DNA of 64,000 bases from Azohydromonas caseinilytica (lineage in GTDB: Bacteria; Pseudomonadota; Gammaproteobacteria; Burkholderiales; Burkholderiaceae_C): the NCBI RefSeq assembly GCF_012927045.1, contig NZ_JABBFW010000002.1, positions 102,702-166,701 on the forward strand, given 5' to 3'. Positions 10,519-18,952 of this stretch are shown here, one piece after another. Made by a program: the position numbers and the translations under genes. Position 1 is the first letter of the stretch; every line of letters begins with the position of its first letter. The notes beneath the pieces were generated by a model that ran no database searches, was not told the DNA's origin, and saw nothing but the letters and a program-made list of their open reading frames with translations.

Positions 10519-11070
10519 TCAGGGCGTGAGCTTCACCGGCTCGATCTGCACCGAGTGCTCGCCGTCGCCAACCCAGACGATGCCGTCCTGCACCGTGACC
10601 TGCAGGTTCATGCCGCGCTGCGCCAGCGCCGCCAGCGCCTGGCTCTGCTCGGCCGGGATCTGCCACACGCTGATGTTGGGCGCACGCGAGAGCTTGCCCT
10701 GCAGCGGCGCCCACCACACCGGCGTGGAGGCGGCGTAGGCGATGACGGTGACGCGCTCGGCGCGCCCGGCGGCCTTGATGAGCCGACGATCGTCGGGCTG
10801 GCCCAGCTCGATCCAGTGCAGCAGCTGCCCGGTGAGGTCCTTGTGCCACAGCGCGGGCTCGTCCACGTCGGACAGGCCCTTGGTGAATTCCAGCTGGCCA
10901 TGCGTGTCGTCGGCGGACACGTGCAGCGCGAAGGCCAGCACCCGCATCATCAGCCGCTCCTCGGTCTCGGAGGGGTGGCGCGCCAGGGTGAGCGAGTGGT
11001 CGGCGTAGACATGGCGGTCCATGTCGGCCAGCTGCAGCTGGACCTTGTAGATGGTGGACTTCAGCGCCAT
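10519..11070 (-). CDS. yaeQ: YaeQ family protein
   Basis: 183 residues, close to the 181 of E. coli YaeQ, and collinear with it: 'MALKSTIYKVQLQLADMDR' at the N terminus, 'HPSETEERLMMRVLAFALH', 'GLSDVDEPALW', 'WIELGQPD..R' and 'VWQIP'. YaeQ has a compact fold resembling restriction endonuclease-like enzymes (PD-(D/E)XK relatives); its role is unclear, and an early report of suppressing loss of RfaH was later questioned. ATG 11070 is chosen because the family begins exactly there; the open frame continues upstream without family similarity. The gene is divergent from the channel gene, with about 110 bases between starts. Confidence 0.93.
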   Translation of the reverse strand: MALKSTIYKVQLQLADMDRHVYADHSLTLARHPSETEERLMMRVLAFALHVSADDTHGQLEFTKGLSDVDEPALWHKDLTGQLLHWIELGQPDDRRLIKAAGRAERVTVIAYAASTPVWWAPLQGKLSRAPNISVWQIPAEQSQALAALAQRGMNLQVTVQDGIVWVGDGEHSVQIEPVKLTP

Positions 11071-11179
11071 GCGCGGGCTCCGCGGGAAAAGGACATCGGA
11101 AAAACTTCTTGAGGGTTGCGGTGGGGCAGCGGGGCGCGACTGTGCCACAGCCGAAAATCGGCCCGTACCGGAGACGCCC

Positions 11180-12082
11180 ATGAATCTGGCCTCGAAGCCT
11201 TCAGCCCTTGAACGCGCCACGCGCTCGGATGCGCAACGCCTGGGCCGTCCGCTTACCGGCTGGCGGCTCAAGCTCTACACCGTCATCTTCGAGGCCGACA
11301 CCCCGGCCGGCCGCACCTTCGATTTGCTGCTCATCAGCCTGATCCTGGCCAGCGTGACGGTGGTCATGCTCGACAGCGTGGCGGGCTATCGCCAGCGCTG
11401 GGGCCCGGTCTTCGACGCGCTGGAGTGGGCCTTCACGGTGCTGTTCACGCTGGAGTACATCGCCCGGCTGTCGTGCGTGATGCGCCCGCTGCGTTACGCG
11501 CGCAGCATCTTCGGGATCATCGACCTGCTGGCCATCCTGCCCACGTACCTGTCGCTGCTGGTGCCGGGGCTGCACGCGCTCATCGACGTGCGCGTGCTGC
11601 GGCTGCTGCGGCTGTTCCGGGTGCTCAAGCTCGGGGCCTACGTCGAGGAGTACGGCATGCTGGGCCGGGCGCTGCTGGCGAGCCGGCGCAAGATCCTGGT
11701 GTTCCTGTCCTTCGTGCTGCTGGTGATGGTGGTCATGGGCACGCTGATGTACGTGGTGGAGGGCCCGGCCAATGGTTTCCACAGCATCCCCGTGTCGGTG
11801 TACTGGGCCATCACGACCATGACCACCGTGGGCTTCGGCGACATCACGCCCAAGACCGAACTGGGCCGCTTCATCGCCTCGGCGATGATGCTGCTGGGCT
11901 GGGGCACACTGGCCGTGCCCACCGGCATCGTCAGCGCCGAGTTCACGGCGCTGCGCGTGCGCCGCGAGCCCACCACGCGCACCTGCCCGGCGTGCCTGAG
12001 CGTGGGCCACGAGCCCTCGGCCCGCTTCTGCCGCGACTGCGGTGCGCGGCTGCCGCGCTACTTCACCGACACCGAGGCCTGA
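11180..12082 (+). CDS. Voltage-gated potassium-type ion channel with C-terminal zinc ribbon
   Basis: 300 residues. A six-helix channel subunit: membrane helices near residues 35-60 and 75-100, a further pair, an S4-like Arg-rich helix ('RVLRLLRLFRVLKLG'), then the pore helix and filter 'TTMTTVGFGDI' followed by the last helix. The filter TVGFGD is the potassium-selective signature. After the membrane domain there is a short four-cysteine segment with CPAC and CRDC pairs that looks like a zinc ribbon, a common tail in proteobacterial members. Start ATG 11180 is placed before the first family-like residues; upstream in-frame sequence is antisense to the yaeQ start region. Inner membrane. Confidence 0.92.
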   Translation: MNLASKPSALERATRSDAQRLGRPLTGWRLKLYTVIFEADTPAGRTFDLLLISLILASVTVVMLDSVAGYRQRWGPVFDALEWAFTVLFTLEYIARLSCVMRPLRYARSIFGIIDLLAILPTYLSLLVPGLHALIDVRVLRLLRLFRVLKLGAYVEEYGMLGRALLASRRKILVFLSFVLLVMVVMGTLMYVVEGPANGFHSIPVSVYWAITTMTTVGFGDITPKTELGRFIASAMMLLGWGTLAVPTGIVSAEFTALRVRREPTTRTCPACLSVGHEPSARFCRDCGARLPRYFTDTEA

Positions 12083-12129
12083 GGCGCCTTGGTCTTCTCA
12101 AGCTTTTGCGTTTCGCCAGAAAGGTTCCC

Positions 12130-12873
12130 ATGCTGCCCCCGCCCTTCACCGACCCGGCCCGGCTCGATGACGTCCTGCGCGCGCAGGGCCACGCGGTGCT
12201 CTCGCCGCAGGCGCTGCAGACGCTGCTGCACGCCGGGCCCGATGCGCTGCAGGCCTGGCGGCCGTTCTGGGACCGGCTGCCGCCCGACGCCTACCTGCGC
12301 GACGGCGGCCGCTACCGGCGCCGGCGCCACGCCAACTACGTCGTCAGCGACGGCCAGGTGCGGCCCGTGCCGCACCGCGCCCACTGGCAGCCCGTCGAGT
12401 ACAACGCGCTGCACGGCGGCATCGAGCGCTGGTTCGAGCCGGTGGAACCGGCGCTGGAGGCCGATGCGCTGTGGATGCCGCTGCTGCGCCTGCTCGCGGC
12501 CCGGGCCGACGCGCTGCGCGGCGTGCAGCCCTGGTACGTGGAAGCGCATGCCTTCCGCATCGACACCACCGACGGCATCGGCCGGCCCACGCCCGAGGGC
12601 GCGCACCGCGACGGCGTCGATCTGGTGGCGGTGCTGCTGGTCGATCGCCAGGGCGTCAAGGGCGGCGAGACGCGCGTCTTCGACGCCAACGGCCCGCAGG
12701 GCCTGCGCTTCACCATGAGCGAGCCCGGCTCGCTGCTGCTGCTGGACGACACCCGCGTCATCCACGAAACCACGCCCATCCAGCCCGCGGGCGAGATCGG
12801 CTGGCGCGACACCCTGGTGGTGACGCTGCGCAAGGGCGGCTTCCAGGGGCCGGCGGACCCGCTGCACCGCTGA
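12130..12873 (+). CDS. 2OG-Fe dioxygenase family protein (PF10014 type)
   Basis: 247 residues. It resembles the 2OG-Fe dioxygenase family that includes amino acid hydroxylases such as Bacillus isoleucine dioxygenase. The likely iron triad is visible: 'EGAHRDGVDLV' supplies His and Asp, and 'TRVIHETTPI' the distal His; the C-terminal 'WRDTLVVTLRK' probably carries the Arg for 2-oxoglutarate. 'RRRRHANYV' and 'QPVEYNALHGGIERWFEPV' are also typical of the family. The substrate cannot be told from the sequence; a free amino acid is a reasonable guess from the family. It follows the channel gene by 47 bases and may share its transcript. Confidence 0.85.
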   Translation: MLPPPFTDPARLDDVLRAQGHAVLSPQALQTLLHAGPDALQAWRPFWDRLPPDAYLRDGGRYRRRRHANYVVSDGQVRPVPHRAHWQPVEYNALHGGIERWFEPVEPALEADALWMPLLRLLAARADALRGVQPWYVEAHAFRIDTTDGIGRPTPEGAHRDGVDLVAVLLVDRQGVKGGETRVFDANGPQGLRFTMSEPGSLLLLDDTRVIHETTPIQPAGEIGWRDTLVVTLRKGGFQGPADPLHR

Positions 12874-12978
12874 AGCCGCCGCCCGCACAGGCCGTGGCGC
12901 CGCCCGGGCGTCACGGCTTGTGACACCGCTCCATGCTGCACTGCGTCAAAGTCACGCCCCTTCGCAGCCTGGAGCCTC

Positions 12979-14181
12979 ATGAACTCGCTCGTCACCGCCC
13001 CCTGGGACCTGAGCCCGGACACGCTTCTCGGCGCGACGCTGGTGCTGATCCTGGCGGCGCTGCTGGGCGAGGGGCTGTGGCGGCTGCTGCACTGGCCGCG
13101 CCTGATGGGCTACGGCGCCGTGGGCACCGTGCTGGCCATCTTCGGCGGCGGCGCCAGCGGCAGCGAGACCGCGCTGCGGCTGGTGGTGGACATGGCGCTG
13201 GCGCTGTTGCTGTTCGAGGCCGGCGCGCGGCTGAACCTGCGCTGGCTGCTGCGCAACCCGGCGCTGCTGGCCACCAGCATCCTCGAATCCCTGCTCACGG
13301 CGCTGGCGGTGTACGCGCTGGCGGCCTGGCTGGAGGTGCCGCACAACGTGGCGGTGGTGCTGGCCTTCATCGCCGTGAGCGTGTCGCCGGCAGTGGTGCA
13401 GCGGGTCATTGGCGAGAGCGACGCCGCCGGGCAGGTCACGGAGCGGCTGAGCACGCTCAGCGCGCTCAACACGCTCTATGCCGTGCTGCTGCTCAAGGCC
13501 CTGAGTGCCGGGCTGCGCCTGGGAAATCCCGGCTGGGAAGAGGCACTGCTGCCGGTGCTGGTGGGCTTTGCCGGCTCCATCGTGCTGGGCGCGCTGCTGG
13601 GCTCGGCGCTGGGGCTGATCGCGCGGCGGCTGGACCTGCGCCAGGACAACGCCGTGGCGCTGCTGCTGGGCTGCGTGCTGCTGGCGCTGGCCGTGGCCAA
13701 GACGCTGCAGCTGTCCACGCTGCTGGTGCCGCTGCTGGCGGGCATCTGGCTGCGCAACCGCCATCCGCGCCCGTGGGTGTGGCGGCGCCAGTTCGGCAGC
13801 GCCGGCGGCGTGCTGGTGATGGTGCTGTTCGTCACCGCCGCCTCGGCCTGGTCGCCGGCGAAGCTGCCCGAGGCCATCGGCGTGGCCGCGGCGCTGCTGG
13901 GCGCGCGCGCGCTGGCCAAGCTCGCCGCCGTGGCGCTGCTGGCCCCGGCCAGCGGATTGAGCTGGCGCCAGGCCGGCTGCCTGGGCGCGACGCTGCTGCC
14001 GATGTCGGCCACGGCCTGGCTGCTGGCGCTGGACTTCGCCGCGCTGCACCCGGCCAGCGCGGCGGATCTCATGCCGCTGCTGCTGAGCATGCTGGCGCTG
14101 CTGGAGCTGCCCGCGCCGCTGGTGCTGCTCTACGGGCTGCGCCTGGCCAACGAGGCGGAAGTCCACGAGCAACCGCGCTGA
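12979..14181 (+). CDS. Cation/proton antiporter (CPA family) membrane protein
   Basis: 400 residues, nearly all in hydrophobic segments; roughly 11-13 membrane helices can be counted. 'RLMGYGAVGTVLAIFG', 'LVVDMALALLLFEAGARLNLRWLL' and the following 'AFIAVSVSPAVVQRVIGE' match the sodium/hydrogen exchanger fold (PF00999). The usual Asp/Asn-Asp pair of helix 5 is not obvious here ('SVSPAVVQ' occupies the region), so ion selectivity or even transport activity is open. Transport would be across the inner membrane. Followed by an interspersed repeat and then ybdK. Confidence 0.8.
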   Translation: MNSLVTAPWDLSPDTLLGATLVLILAALLGEGLWRLLHWPRLMGYGAVGTVLAIFGGGASGSETALRLVVDMALALLLFEAGARLNLRWLLRNPALLATSILESLLTALAVYALAAWLEVPHNVAVVLAFIAVSVSPAVVQRVIGESDAAGQVTERLSTLSALNTLYAVLLLKALSAGLRLGNPGWEEALLPVLVGFAGSIVLGALLGSALGLIARRLDLRQDNAVALLLGCVLLALAVAKTLQLSTLLVPLLAGIWLRNRHPRPWVWRRQFGSAGGVLVMVLFVTAASAWSPAKLPEAIGVAAALLGARALAKLAAVALLAPASGLSWRQAGCLGATLLPMSATAWLLALDFAALHPASAADLMPLLLSMLALLELPAPLVLLYGLRLANEAEVHEQPR

Positions 14182-14204
14182 GTTGTGGAGTGCATGACAG
14201 AGAA

Positions 14205-14284
14205 CCGTTCGCCCTGAGGTATCGAAGGGCGAATCCGACAGGCTGCAGTGCCCGCCCGGGCTTCGATACCTCAGCCCGAACGGG
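14205..14284. repeat. Interspersed double-hairpin repeat, copy 1
   Basis: Left hairpin: TTCGCCC (14208-14214), 12-base loop TGAGGTATCGAA, GGGCGAA (14227-14233). Right hairpin: CGGGC (14257-14261), loop TTCGATACCTCA, GCCCG (14274-14278). The two loops are perfect reverse complements, so the element can alternatively fold as one long hairpin. The central part contains CAGGCTGCAGTGCC, partly conserved in the other copies. It sits between the antiporter gene and ybdK. Confidence 0.85.
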
Positions 14285-14322
14285 CTCATAGAGGCCTGCC
14301 ACCGAATGAAAGGAGTTCCGAC

Positions 14323-15456
14323 ATGAGCCTGCCGCCCTTTGCCCGTTCCGAGGCCTTCACGCTGGGCGTGGAGCTGGAGCTGCAGATCGTCAGCCGCCAC
14401 GACTACGACCTCACGCCCGGCTCGGACGACCTGCTGCGCCTCATCGGGCGCCACAAGCTGGCCGCCGACGTCAAGCCCGAGATCACCAGCAGCATGATCG
14501 AGCTCTCCACCGGCGTGTGCCACAGCCACCCGCAGGCGCTGGCGCAGCTGCGCGAGGTGCGCGACGCGCTGGTGGACTGCGCCCAGCAGCAGAACCTGCG
14601 CCTGTGCGGCGGCGGCACGCACCCGTTCCAGGACTGGAGCCGCCGGCGCATCTACGACACGCCGCGCTACCGCCAGGTCTCCGAGCTCTACGGCTACCTC
14701 AGCAAGCAGTTCACCGTCTTCGGCCAGCACGTGCACATCGGCTGTCCCGACGCGGACCAGGCGCTGTGGCTGCTGCACGCGCTGCAGCGCTACATCCCGC
14801 ACGCCATCGCGCTGTCGGCCTCCTCGCCCTACGTGCAGGGCAGCGACACCGGCTTCCAGTCAGCCCGGCTGAACTCGGTGTTCGCCTTCCCGCTGTCCGG
14901 GCGCGCGCCCTACGTGCTGACCTGGGAGGAGTTCAAGACCTTCTTCGGGAAGATGCACCACACCGGCGTGGTCGAGTCCATGAAGGATTTCTACTGGGAC
15001 ATCCGGCCCAAGCCCGAGTACGGGACGATCGAGGTGCGGGTGATGGACACGCCGCTGACCATCGAGAAGGCGGCGGCCATCGCGGCCTACCTGCAGTGCG
15101 TGGCGCGGCGCCTGGTGCTGGAAAAACCGTTCCAGCCGCAGGAGGACGACTACCTGGCCTACACCTACAACCGCTTCCAGGCCTGCCGCTTCGGGCTGGA
15201 GGGCGAGGTGGTGGACGCGCGCAGCGCCGAGCGCCAGTCGCTGCGGGCGCAGATCGCGCAGACGCTCAAGGAGGTGGAGTCGCACGCCATCGAGCTGCAG
15301 GCCGAGCCAGCGCTGCTGCTGCTGCGCGACATGCTCGGCCGCGACGACGGCAGCGACGCCGCCTGGCTGCGCGCGGTGCAGGCGCACGAGCAGTACCTGC
15401 CCGAGGTCGTGCGCCGGCAATGCCTGCGCTTCGAGGGAAGGGCGGCGACGCTGTGA
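14323..15456 (+). CDS. ybdK: YbdK family carboxylate-amine ligase (weak glutamate-cysteine ligase type)
   Basis: 377 residues against 372 in E. coli YbdK. The family belongs to the glutamate-cysteine ligase 2 (GCS2) superfamily; E. coli YbdK has only weak gamma-glutamylcysteine ligase activity and its true role is unsettled. Visible motifs: '[12 protein letters not shown]' with the metal-binding acidic residues, '[14 protein letters not shown]', '[10 protein letters not shown]', 'FGQHVHIGC', and '[11 protein letters not shown]'. ATG 14323 is preceded by an AAAGGAG ribosome site (14308-14314) at ideal spacing, which settles the start against the longer open frame that would begin inside the upstream repeat. 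Cytoplasmic. Confidence 0.93.
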   Translation: MSLPPFARSEAFTLGVELELQIVSRHDYDLTPGSDDLLRLIGRHKLAADVKPEITSSMIELSTGVCHSHPQALAQLREVRDALVDCAQQQNLRLCGGGTHPFQDWSRRRIYDTPRYRQVSELYGYLSKQFTVFGQHVHIGCPDADQALWLLHALQRYIPHAIALSASSPYVQGSDTGFQSARLNSVFAFPLSGRAPYVLTWEEFKTFFGKMHHTGVVESMKDFYWDIRPKPEYGTIEVRVMDTPLTIEKAAAIAAYLQCVARRLVLEKPFQPQEDDYLAYTYNRFQACRFGLEGEVVDARSAERQSLRAQIAQTLKEVESHAIELQAEPALLLLRDMLGRDDGSDAAWLRAVQAHEQYLPEVVRRQCLRFEGRAATL

Positions 15457-15481
15457 CGCCGGCCTTCCATTCGTGAAATGA

Positions 15482-15579
15482 CCCGTTCGCACTGAGGTAT
15501 CGAAGTGCGAAGCCGTCAGGCTGCGATGGCGGCACCACGGTGAGAGCCGTTCACCCTTCGATACCTCAGGGCGAACGGA
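15482..15579. repeat. Interspersed double-hairpin repeat, copy 2
   Basis: Left hairpin: TTCGCAC (15486-15492), loop TGAGGTATCGAA, GTGCGAA (15505-15511), a perfect 7-bp stem that differs from copy 1 by compensatory changes. Right hairpin: CCGTTCACCC (15547-15556), loop TTCGATACCTCA, GGGCGAACGG (15569-15578), 10 bp with one mismatch. The spacer holds CAGGCTGCGATGGC. It lies between the convergent ybdK and MFS genes and may terminate both. Confidence 0.85.
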
Positions 15580-15601
15580 AAGCTCGTTACGGGCAAGCGG
15601 G

Positions 15602-16846
15602 TTATTGGGCCGGCCCCTGCAGCCGGTCGCGCCGCGCCAGCGCGGGGAAGAACCTGAACCACAGCCCCACCACCAGCAGCGTGCCCGCGCCGCCCAGCAA
15701 CACCGAGCCCACCGGGCCGAACGCGGCGGCGGTGGCGCCGGACTCGAACTCGCCGAGCTGGTTGCTCGCGCCGATGAAGATGGAGTTGGCCGCCGCGACC
15801 CGGCCGCGCATCTCGTCGGGCGTGTCCAACTGCACCAGGGTCTGGCGGATCACGACGCTGACCATGTCGGCCCCGCCCGAGACGAACAGCGCCATGAAGG
15901 AGAGCGCGAAGCTGGTGGAGGCGCCGAACACCAGCATCGACATCCCGTACACGCCCACGGCCAGCAGCATCTTGCGGCCCACGCCGCGCTCGATGGGCGC
16001 GCGCGTCAGCCACACCGACACCAACAGCGCGCCCACCGCCGGCGCCGCGCGCAGCAGGCCCAGGCCCCAGGGCCCGGTGTGCAGCACGTCGCGCACGAAG
16101 ATCGGCAGCAGCGCCGTGGCGCCGCCCAGCAGCACGGCGAACAGGTCCAGCGACAGTGCGCCCAGGATCGCCTGGCGCTGCCAGATGAAGCGCAGGCCTG
16201 CCAGCATCGAGCTCCAGCTCGCCGGCTCGCGCTGCGCCGCTCGCGCCACCGGCGTGATGCGCAGGATCAGCACGCAGCCCAGCGCGAACAGCGCCGCGCA
16301 CACGCCGTAGACCACCGTGGCCCCGGCGGCGTACAGGAAGCCGCCCAGCGCCGGCCCGGCCACCACCGCCGCCTGCATCGCGCCGGAGCTGAAGGCCAGC
16401 GCCCGCGGCAGCACCGCCGCCGGCACCAGCGTGGGCGCCAGCGCCTGCTGCGAAGGCATCTGGAAGGCGCGCGCCACGCCCAGCAGCAGCGACAGGCCCA
16501 GGATCAGCTCGCGGCCGACCCAGCCGCCGGCCGTGCCCAGCGCCAGCGCCAGGCCCACCACGAGCTGCAGCGCCAGGCACAGCGTCAGCAGCCAGCGCCG
16601 GTCGTGGCGGTCCACGATGTGGCCGGCGGGCAGCGTCAGCACCAGCGCCGGCAGGAACTGCAGCAGGCCGACCAGGCCCAGGTCCCAGGCGCTGCCGGTG
16701 ATCTCGTACATCTGCCAGCCCAGCGCCACCATCAGCATCTGCGCCGCCGTGGTGCCGGCCAGGCGTCCCCACCAGAACAGCATGAAGGAACGGAAAGAGC
16801 GCAGCGGCGAGTCGGACGCGGAGACGGTGGGCGAAACGGCGGTCAT
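15602..16846 (-). CDS. MFS transporter (EntS-like, MFS_3 type)
   Basis: 414 residues with about 12 hydrophobic helices. The N terminus 'FRSFMLFWWGRLAGTTAAQMLMVALGWQMYE' and the loop 'PAGHIVDRHDRRWLL' between helices 2 and 3 are typical of the MFS group that includes the enterobactin exporter EntS and many drug or siderophore efflux proteins. 'TLVQLDTPDEMRGRVAAANSIFIGASNQLGEFESG' near the C-terminal third is also characteristic. The substrate cannot be told; no siderophore synthesis genes are nearby. It is divergent from thpR with about 160 bases between starts. Confidence 0.88.
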   Translation of the reverse strand: MTAVSPTVSASDSPLRSFRSFMLFWWGRLAGTTAAQMLMVALGWQMYEITGSAWDLGLVGLLQFLPALVLTLPAGHIVDRHDRRWLLTLCLALQLVVGLALALGTAGGWVGRELILGLSLLLGVARAFQMPSQQALAPTLVPAAVLPRALAFSSGAMQAAVVAGPALGGFLYAAGATVVYGVCAALFALGCVLILRITPVARAAQREPASWSSMLAGLRFIWQRQAILGALSLDLFAVLLGGATALLPIFVRDVLHTGPWGLGLLRAAPAVGALLVSVWLTRAPIERGVGRKMLLAVGVYGMSMLVFGASTSFALSFMALFVSGGADMVSVVIRQTLVQLDTPDEMRGRVAAANSIFIGASNQLGEFESGATAAAFGPVGSVLLGGAGTLLVVGLWFRFFPALARRDRLQGPAQ

Positions 16847-17004
16847 GGAGCGCAGCCGCCTCGGAAAGCGGCCGAAAGACGATCAGGGGGTGCTTACTGG
16901 AAAGCGGGCGGACCGGGCGGGCGGTCGCCGCGATGCCTGCGCGCGGCAGGGGCATGAGCCCAACCAGCTTACGCGAAACGCCCGGGCCGGCTAGGGTAGG
17001 GGGC

Positions 17005-17562
17005 ATGACAACGCCCGACGCCACCGCTGTGCTTTCCGACAACAACTCCACTCCCAATGCCGCCATGGCCCGGCTCTTCATCGGCCTGTGGCCGGATGAC
17101 GCGCAGCGCTGGGAGGCGCGCGCCCACCAGCAGCTGTGGCGCTGGCCGCCGCAGGCGCGCACCACGCCGGCCTCCAAGCTGCACCTGACGCTGCACTTCA
17201 TCGGCGAGGTGCCGCAGGCGCAGGTCGAGCCGCTGGTCCAGGCCATGCCGGCCTCCTTCGCGGCGGCGGAGCTGACGCTGTCGCAGCCGTCGCTGTGGCG
17301 CGGCGGCATCGCGGTGCTGGAGCCCGACACCGTGCCGGCCTCGCTGCAGGCGTTGCACGCGCAGCTGGGCCTGCGGCTGCGCCAGCTGGGCGTGTCGCTG
17401 GAAGCCAAGCCCTGGCGTCCGCACCTGACGCTGGCGCGCCAGGCGCAAGGCGCCAAGCCGCCGGTGGCGCCGCCGCCGCTGCACTGGCGCCTGGCGCAGC
17501 TGGCGCTGGTGCAGTCCGACGGCGGCTTCTACAAGGTGCTCAGGACGGCCGAGGCGGTCTGA
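17005..17562 (+). CDS. thpR: RNA 2',3'-cyclic phosphodiesterase ThpR (LigT family)
   Basis: 185 residues. Members hydrolyse 2',3'-cyclic phosphate RNA ends and belong to the 2H phosphoesterases. Both HxTx catalytic motifs are present: 'LHLTLHFIGEV' and 'WRPHLTLAR'. The N-terminal 'ARLFIGLWPDD' is the usual family start. ATG 17005 has a purine-rich GGTAGGGGGC in front; another ATG at 17065 sits directly before 'ARLFIGL' and would give a protein without the 20-residue extension, so the start is uncertain. The gene ends 13 bases before the convergent SDR gene end. Confidence 0.92.
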   Translation: MTTPDATAVLSDNNSTPNAAMARLFIGLWPDDAQRWEARAHQQLWRWPPQARTTPASKLHLTLHFIGEVPQAQVEPLVQAMPASFAAAELTLSQPSLWRGGIAVLEPDTVPASLQALHAQLGLRLRQLGVSLEAKPWRPHLTLARQAQGAKPPVAPPPLHWRLAQLALVQSDGGFYKVLRTAEAV

Positions 17563-17575
17563 GCGGCCGGCCCGC

Positions 17576-18334
17576 TCAAGGCTCCCTCACATCCGCCACC
17601 GGCTGCTGGCCGAAATCGGGCCGCTCCAGGTAGGCCAGCAGCTTCGCGGCGGCGGCTTGCGGGCTGTCGAGCAGCCCTTGCGCGCGCAGCTGCACGAAGC
17701 GGTCGTGGTCCGGGAAATGCGCCGGGTCGCCGCCGCGCAGCTGCACCTGCATGTCGGTGTCGATCACGCCCGGGGCCAGCGACACCACGCGCGCGCCCAG
17801 CGGTTTGAGCGCCTCGTCCAGCGCCAGCGCGCGCGTGAAGTGGTCCAGCCCGGCCTTCACCGCGCAGTAGGGCGCGCTGGCGGCCATGGCACGCCGGCCC
17901 AGGCCCGAGGAGATGTTGAGCACCTTGCGCGGCACGCGCCAGGGCTCGGTGGCGCGCAGGAAGGCGCGCGTGAGCAGCACCGGCGCCTCCAGTCCCACGC
18001 GCAGCGCGGCCGAGAGCAGGTCGGCCTCCACCGACTCCACCGGCCCCGGCGGCGTCAGCAGCGCGGCGTTGTTGACCAGCGCCGCTTCCGAGACCGAGTT
18101 GCCACCCTGCGCCGCGAGCCAGGCCTCCAGCCGCGCGGCGGCCTCGACCGGCTGCGCCAAGTCCAGCGCCCATTGCTCCAGCGTGCTGCCGGCGGCGCGG
18201 GGCTCGGCCTCCAGCGCCGCGTCGGGACGGCGCGACAGCGTCAGCAGCCGGGTGCCTTCGCGCTGCAGCAGCGCCACGGCCAGGGCGCGGCCCATGCCGC
18301 GCGAGGCGCCGGTGAGGATGACCAGGCGGCTCAT
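17576..18334 (-). CDS. SDR family NAD(P)-dependent oxidoreductase
   Basis: 252 residues. Classical short-chain dehydrogenase: nucleotide-binding 'TGASRGMGRALA', 'LVNNAALL', catalytic 'SSGLGRRA' region with Ser and 'YCAVKAGLD' with the Tyr-xxx-Lys pair, and 'APGVIDTDMQ'. Dinucleotide preference is probably NADP(H), because 'SRR' follows beta-strand 2. The overall shape recalls sepiapterin-reductase/benzil-reductase-like members, but the substrate is unknown. The ATG at 18334 overlaps the TGA of the upstream flavin reductase gene as ATGA, so the two are translationally coupled; the coupling also fixes the start. Confidence 0.92.
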   Translation of the reverse strand: MSRLVILTGASRGMGRALAVALLQREGTRLLTLSRRPDAALEAEPRAAGSTLEQWALDLAQPVEAAARLEAWLAAQGGNSVSEAALVNNAALLTPPGPVESVEADLLSAALRVGLEAPVLLTRAFLRATEPWRVPRKVLNISSGLGRRAMAASAPYCAVKAGLDHFTRALALDEALKPLGARVVSLAPGVIDTDMQVQLRGGDPAHFPDHDRFVQLRAQGLLDSPQAAAAKLLAYLERPDFGQQPVADVREP

Positions 18335-18933
18335 GACTTCACCTCCTTCACCTCCGAACGGGCCTGCAGCTGCTCGCCGGTGACGAAGAAGCGGCCGCCG
18401 GCGATGTGGTGCAGCGTGCGCAGTTTGTCCAGCGCCGGGTCGGCGTCCGGCCCGGTGCCGAAGCGCCAGCGCCCCTGGGCATAGGCGCGCGTGTCGGCCT
18501 GCGCCGCCACCACCTCGGCCAGGAACAGGTCGTAGCGGGTCTGCACGTCGGGCTGGGGCAGCAGCCGGCACTCCAGCCAGGCCACGCAGCCCTCGACCAG
18601 CGGCGCGCCGGTGGCGCTGCCGGCGAAGCTGCCGATGTTGAAAGCCTCGAACTTGTCGAGCGTTTCGCCGCTGCAGCTGCCCACCGTGTAGGCCATGTCG
18701 GCCTGGGCGCGGCAGGGCAGGTTCAGCACCAGCTCGCCGGAGGCCTCGATCAGCTGGCGCGTGAAGGTGCTCTTGTCGAGCACCACCGCGACCTTGGGCG
18801 GATCGAAGTCCAGCGGCATGGCCCAGGCGGCGGCCATGAGGTTGCGGCGTCCGCCATGGGCGGCGCTCACGAGCACGGTCGGGCCGTGGTTCAGCAGGCG
18901 GTAGGCTTGGGGTAAGGGAACGTCTTGACGCAT
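18331..18933 (-). CDS. Flavin reductase family protein (FMN-binding split barrel)
   Basis: 200 residues. Matches the flavin-reductase-like, FMN-binding split-barrel family (DIM6/NTAB): 'PTVLVSAAHGGRRNLMAAAWAMPLDFDPPKV' in the first third and 'GELVLNLPCRAQADMAYTVGSCSG' in the middle. 'APLVEGCVAWLECRLL' is also family-typical. Such proteins supply reduced FMN to monooxygenases or reduce quinone-like substrates. It is 19 bases downstream of rluA and overlaps the SDR gene start by four bases, so rluA, this gene and the SDR gene probably form one operon. The pairing with an SDR suggests a shared redox task, but this is inference. Confidence 0.9.
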   Translation of the reverse strand: MRQDVPLPQAYRLLNHGPTVLVSAAHGGRRNLMAAAWAMPLDFDPPKVAVVLDKSTFTRQLIEASGELVLNLPCRAQADMAYTVGSCSGETLDKFEAFNIGSFAGSATGAPLVEGCVAWLECRLLPQPDVQTRYDLFLAEVVAAQADTRAYAQGRWRFGTGPDADPALDKLRTLHHIAGGRFFVTGEQLQARSEVKEVKS

Positions 18934-18952
18934 GGGGCGATGATGCCGCCGC

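Noticed and set aside
18334..18571. N-terminal extension of the SDR protein
   Set aside because: The extra residues are Arg/Ala-rich antisense-like sequence over the flavin reductase gene; the TGASRG motif begins right after the ATG at 18334.
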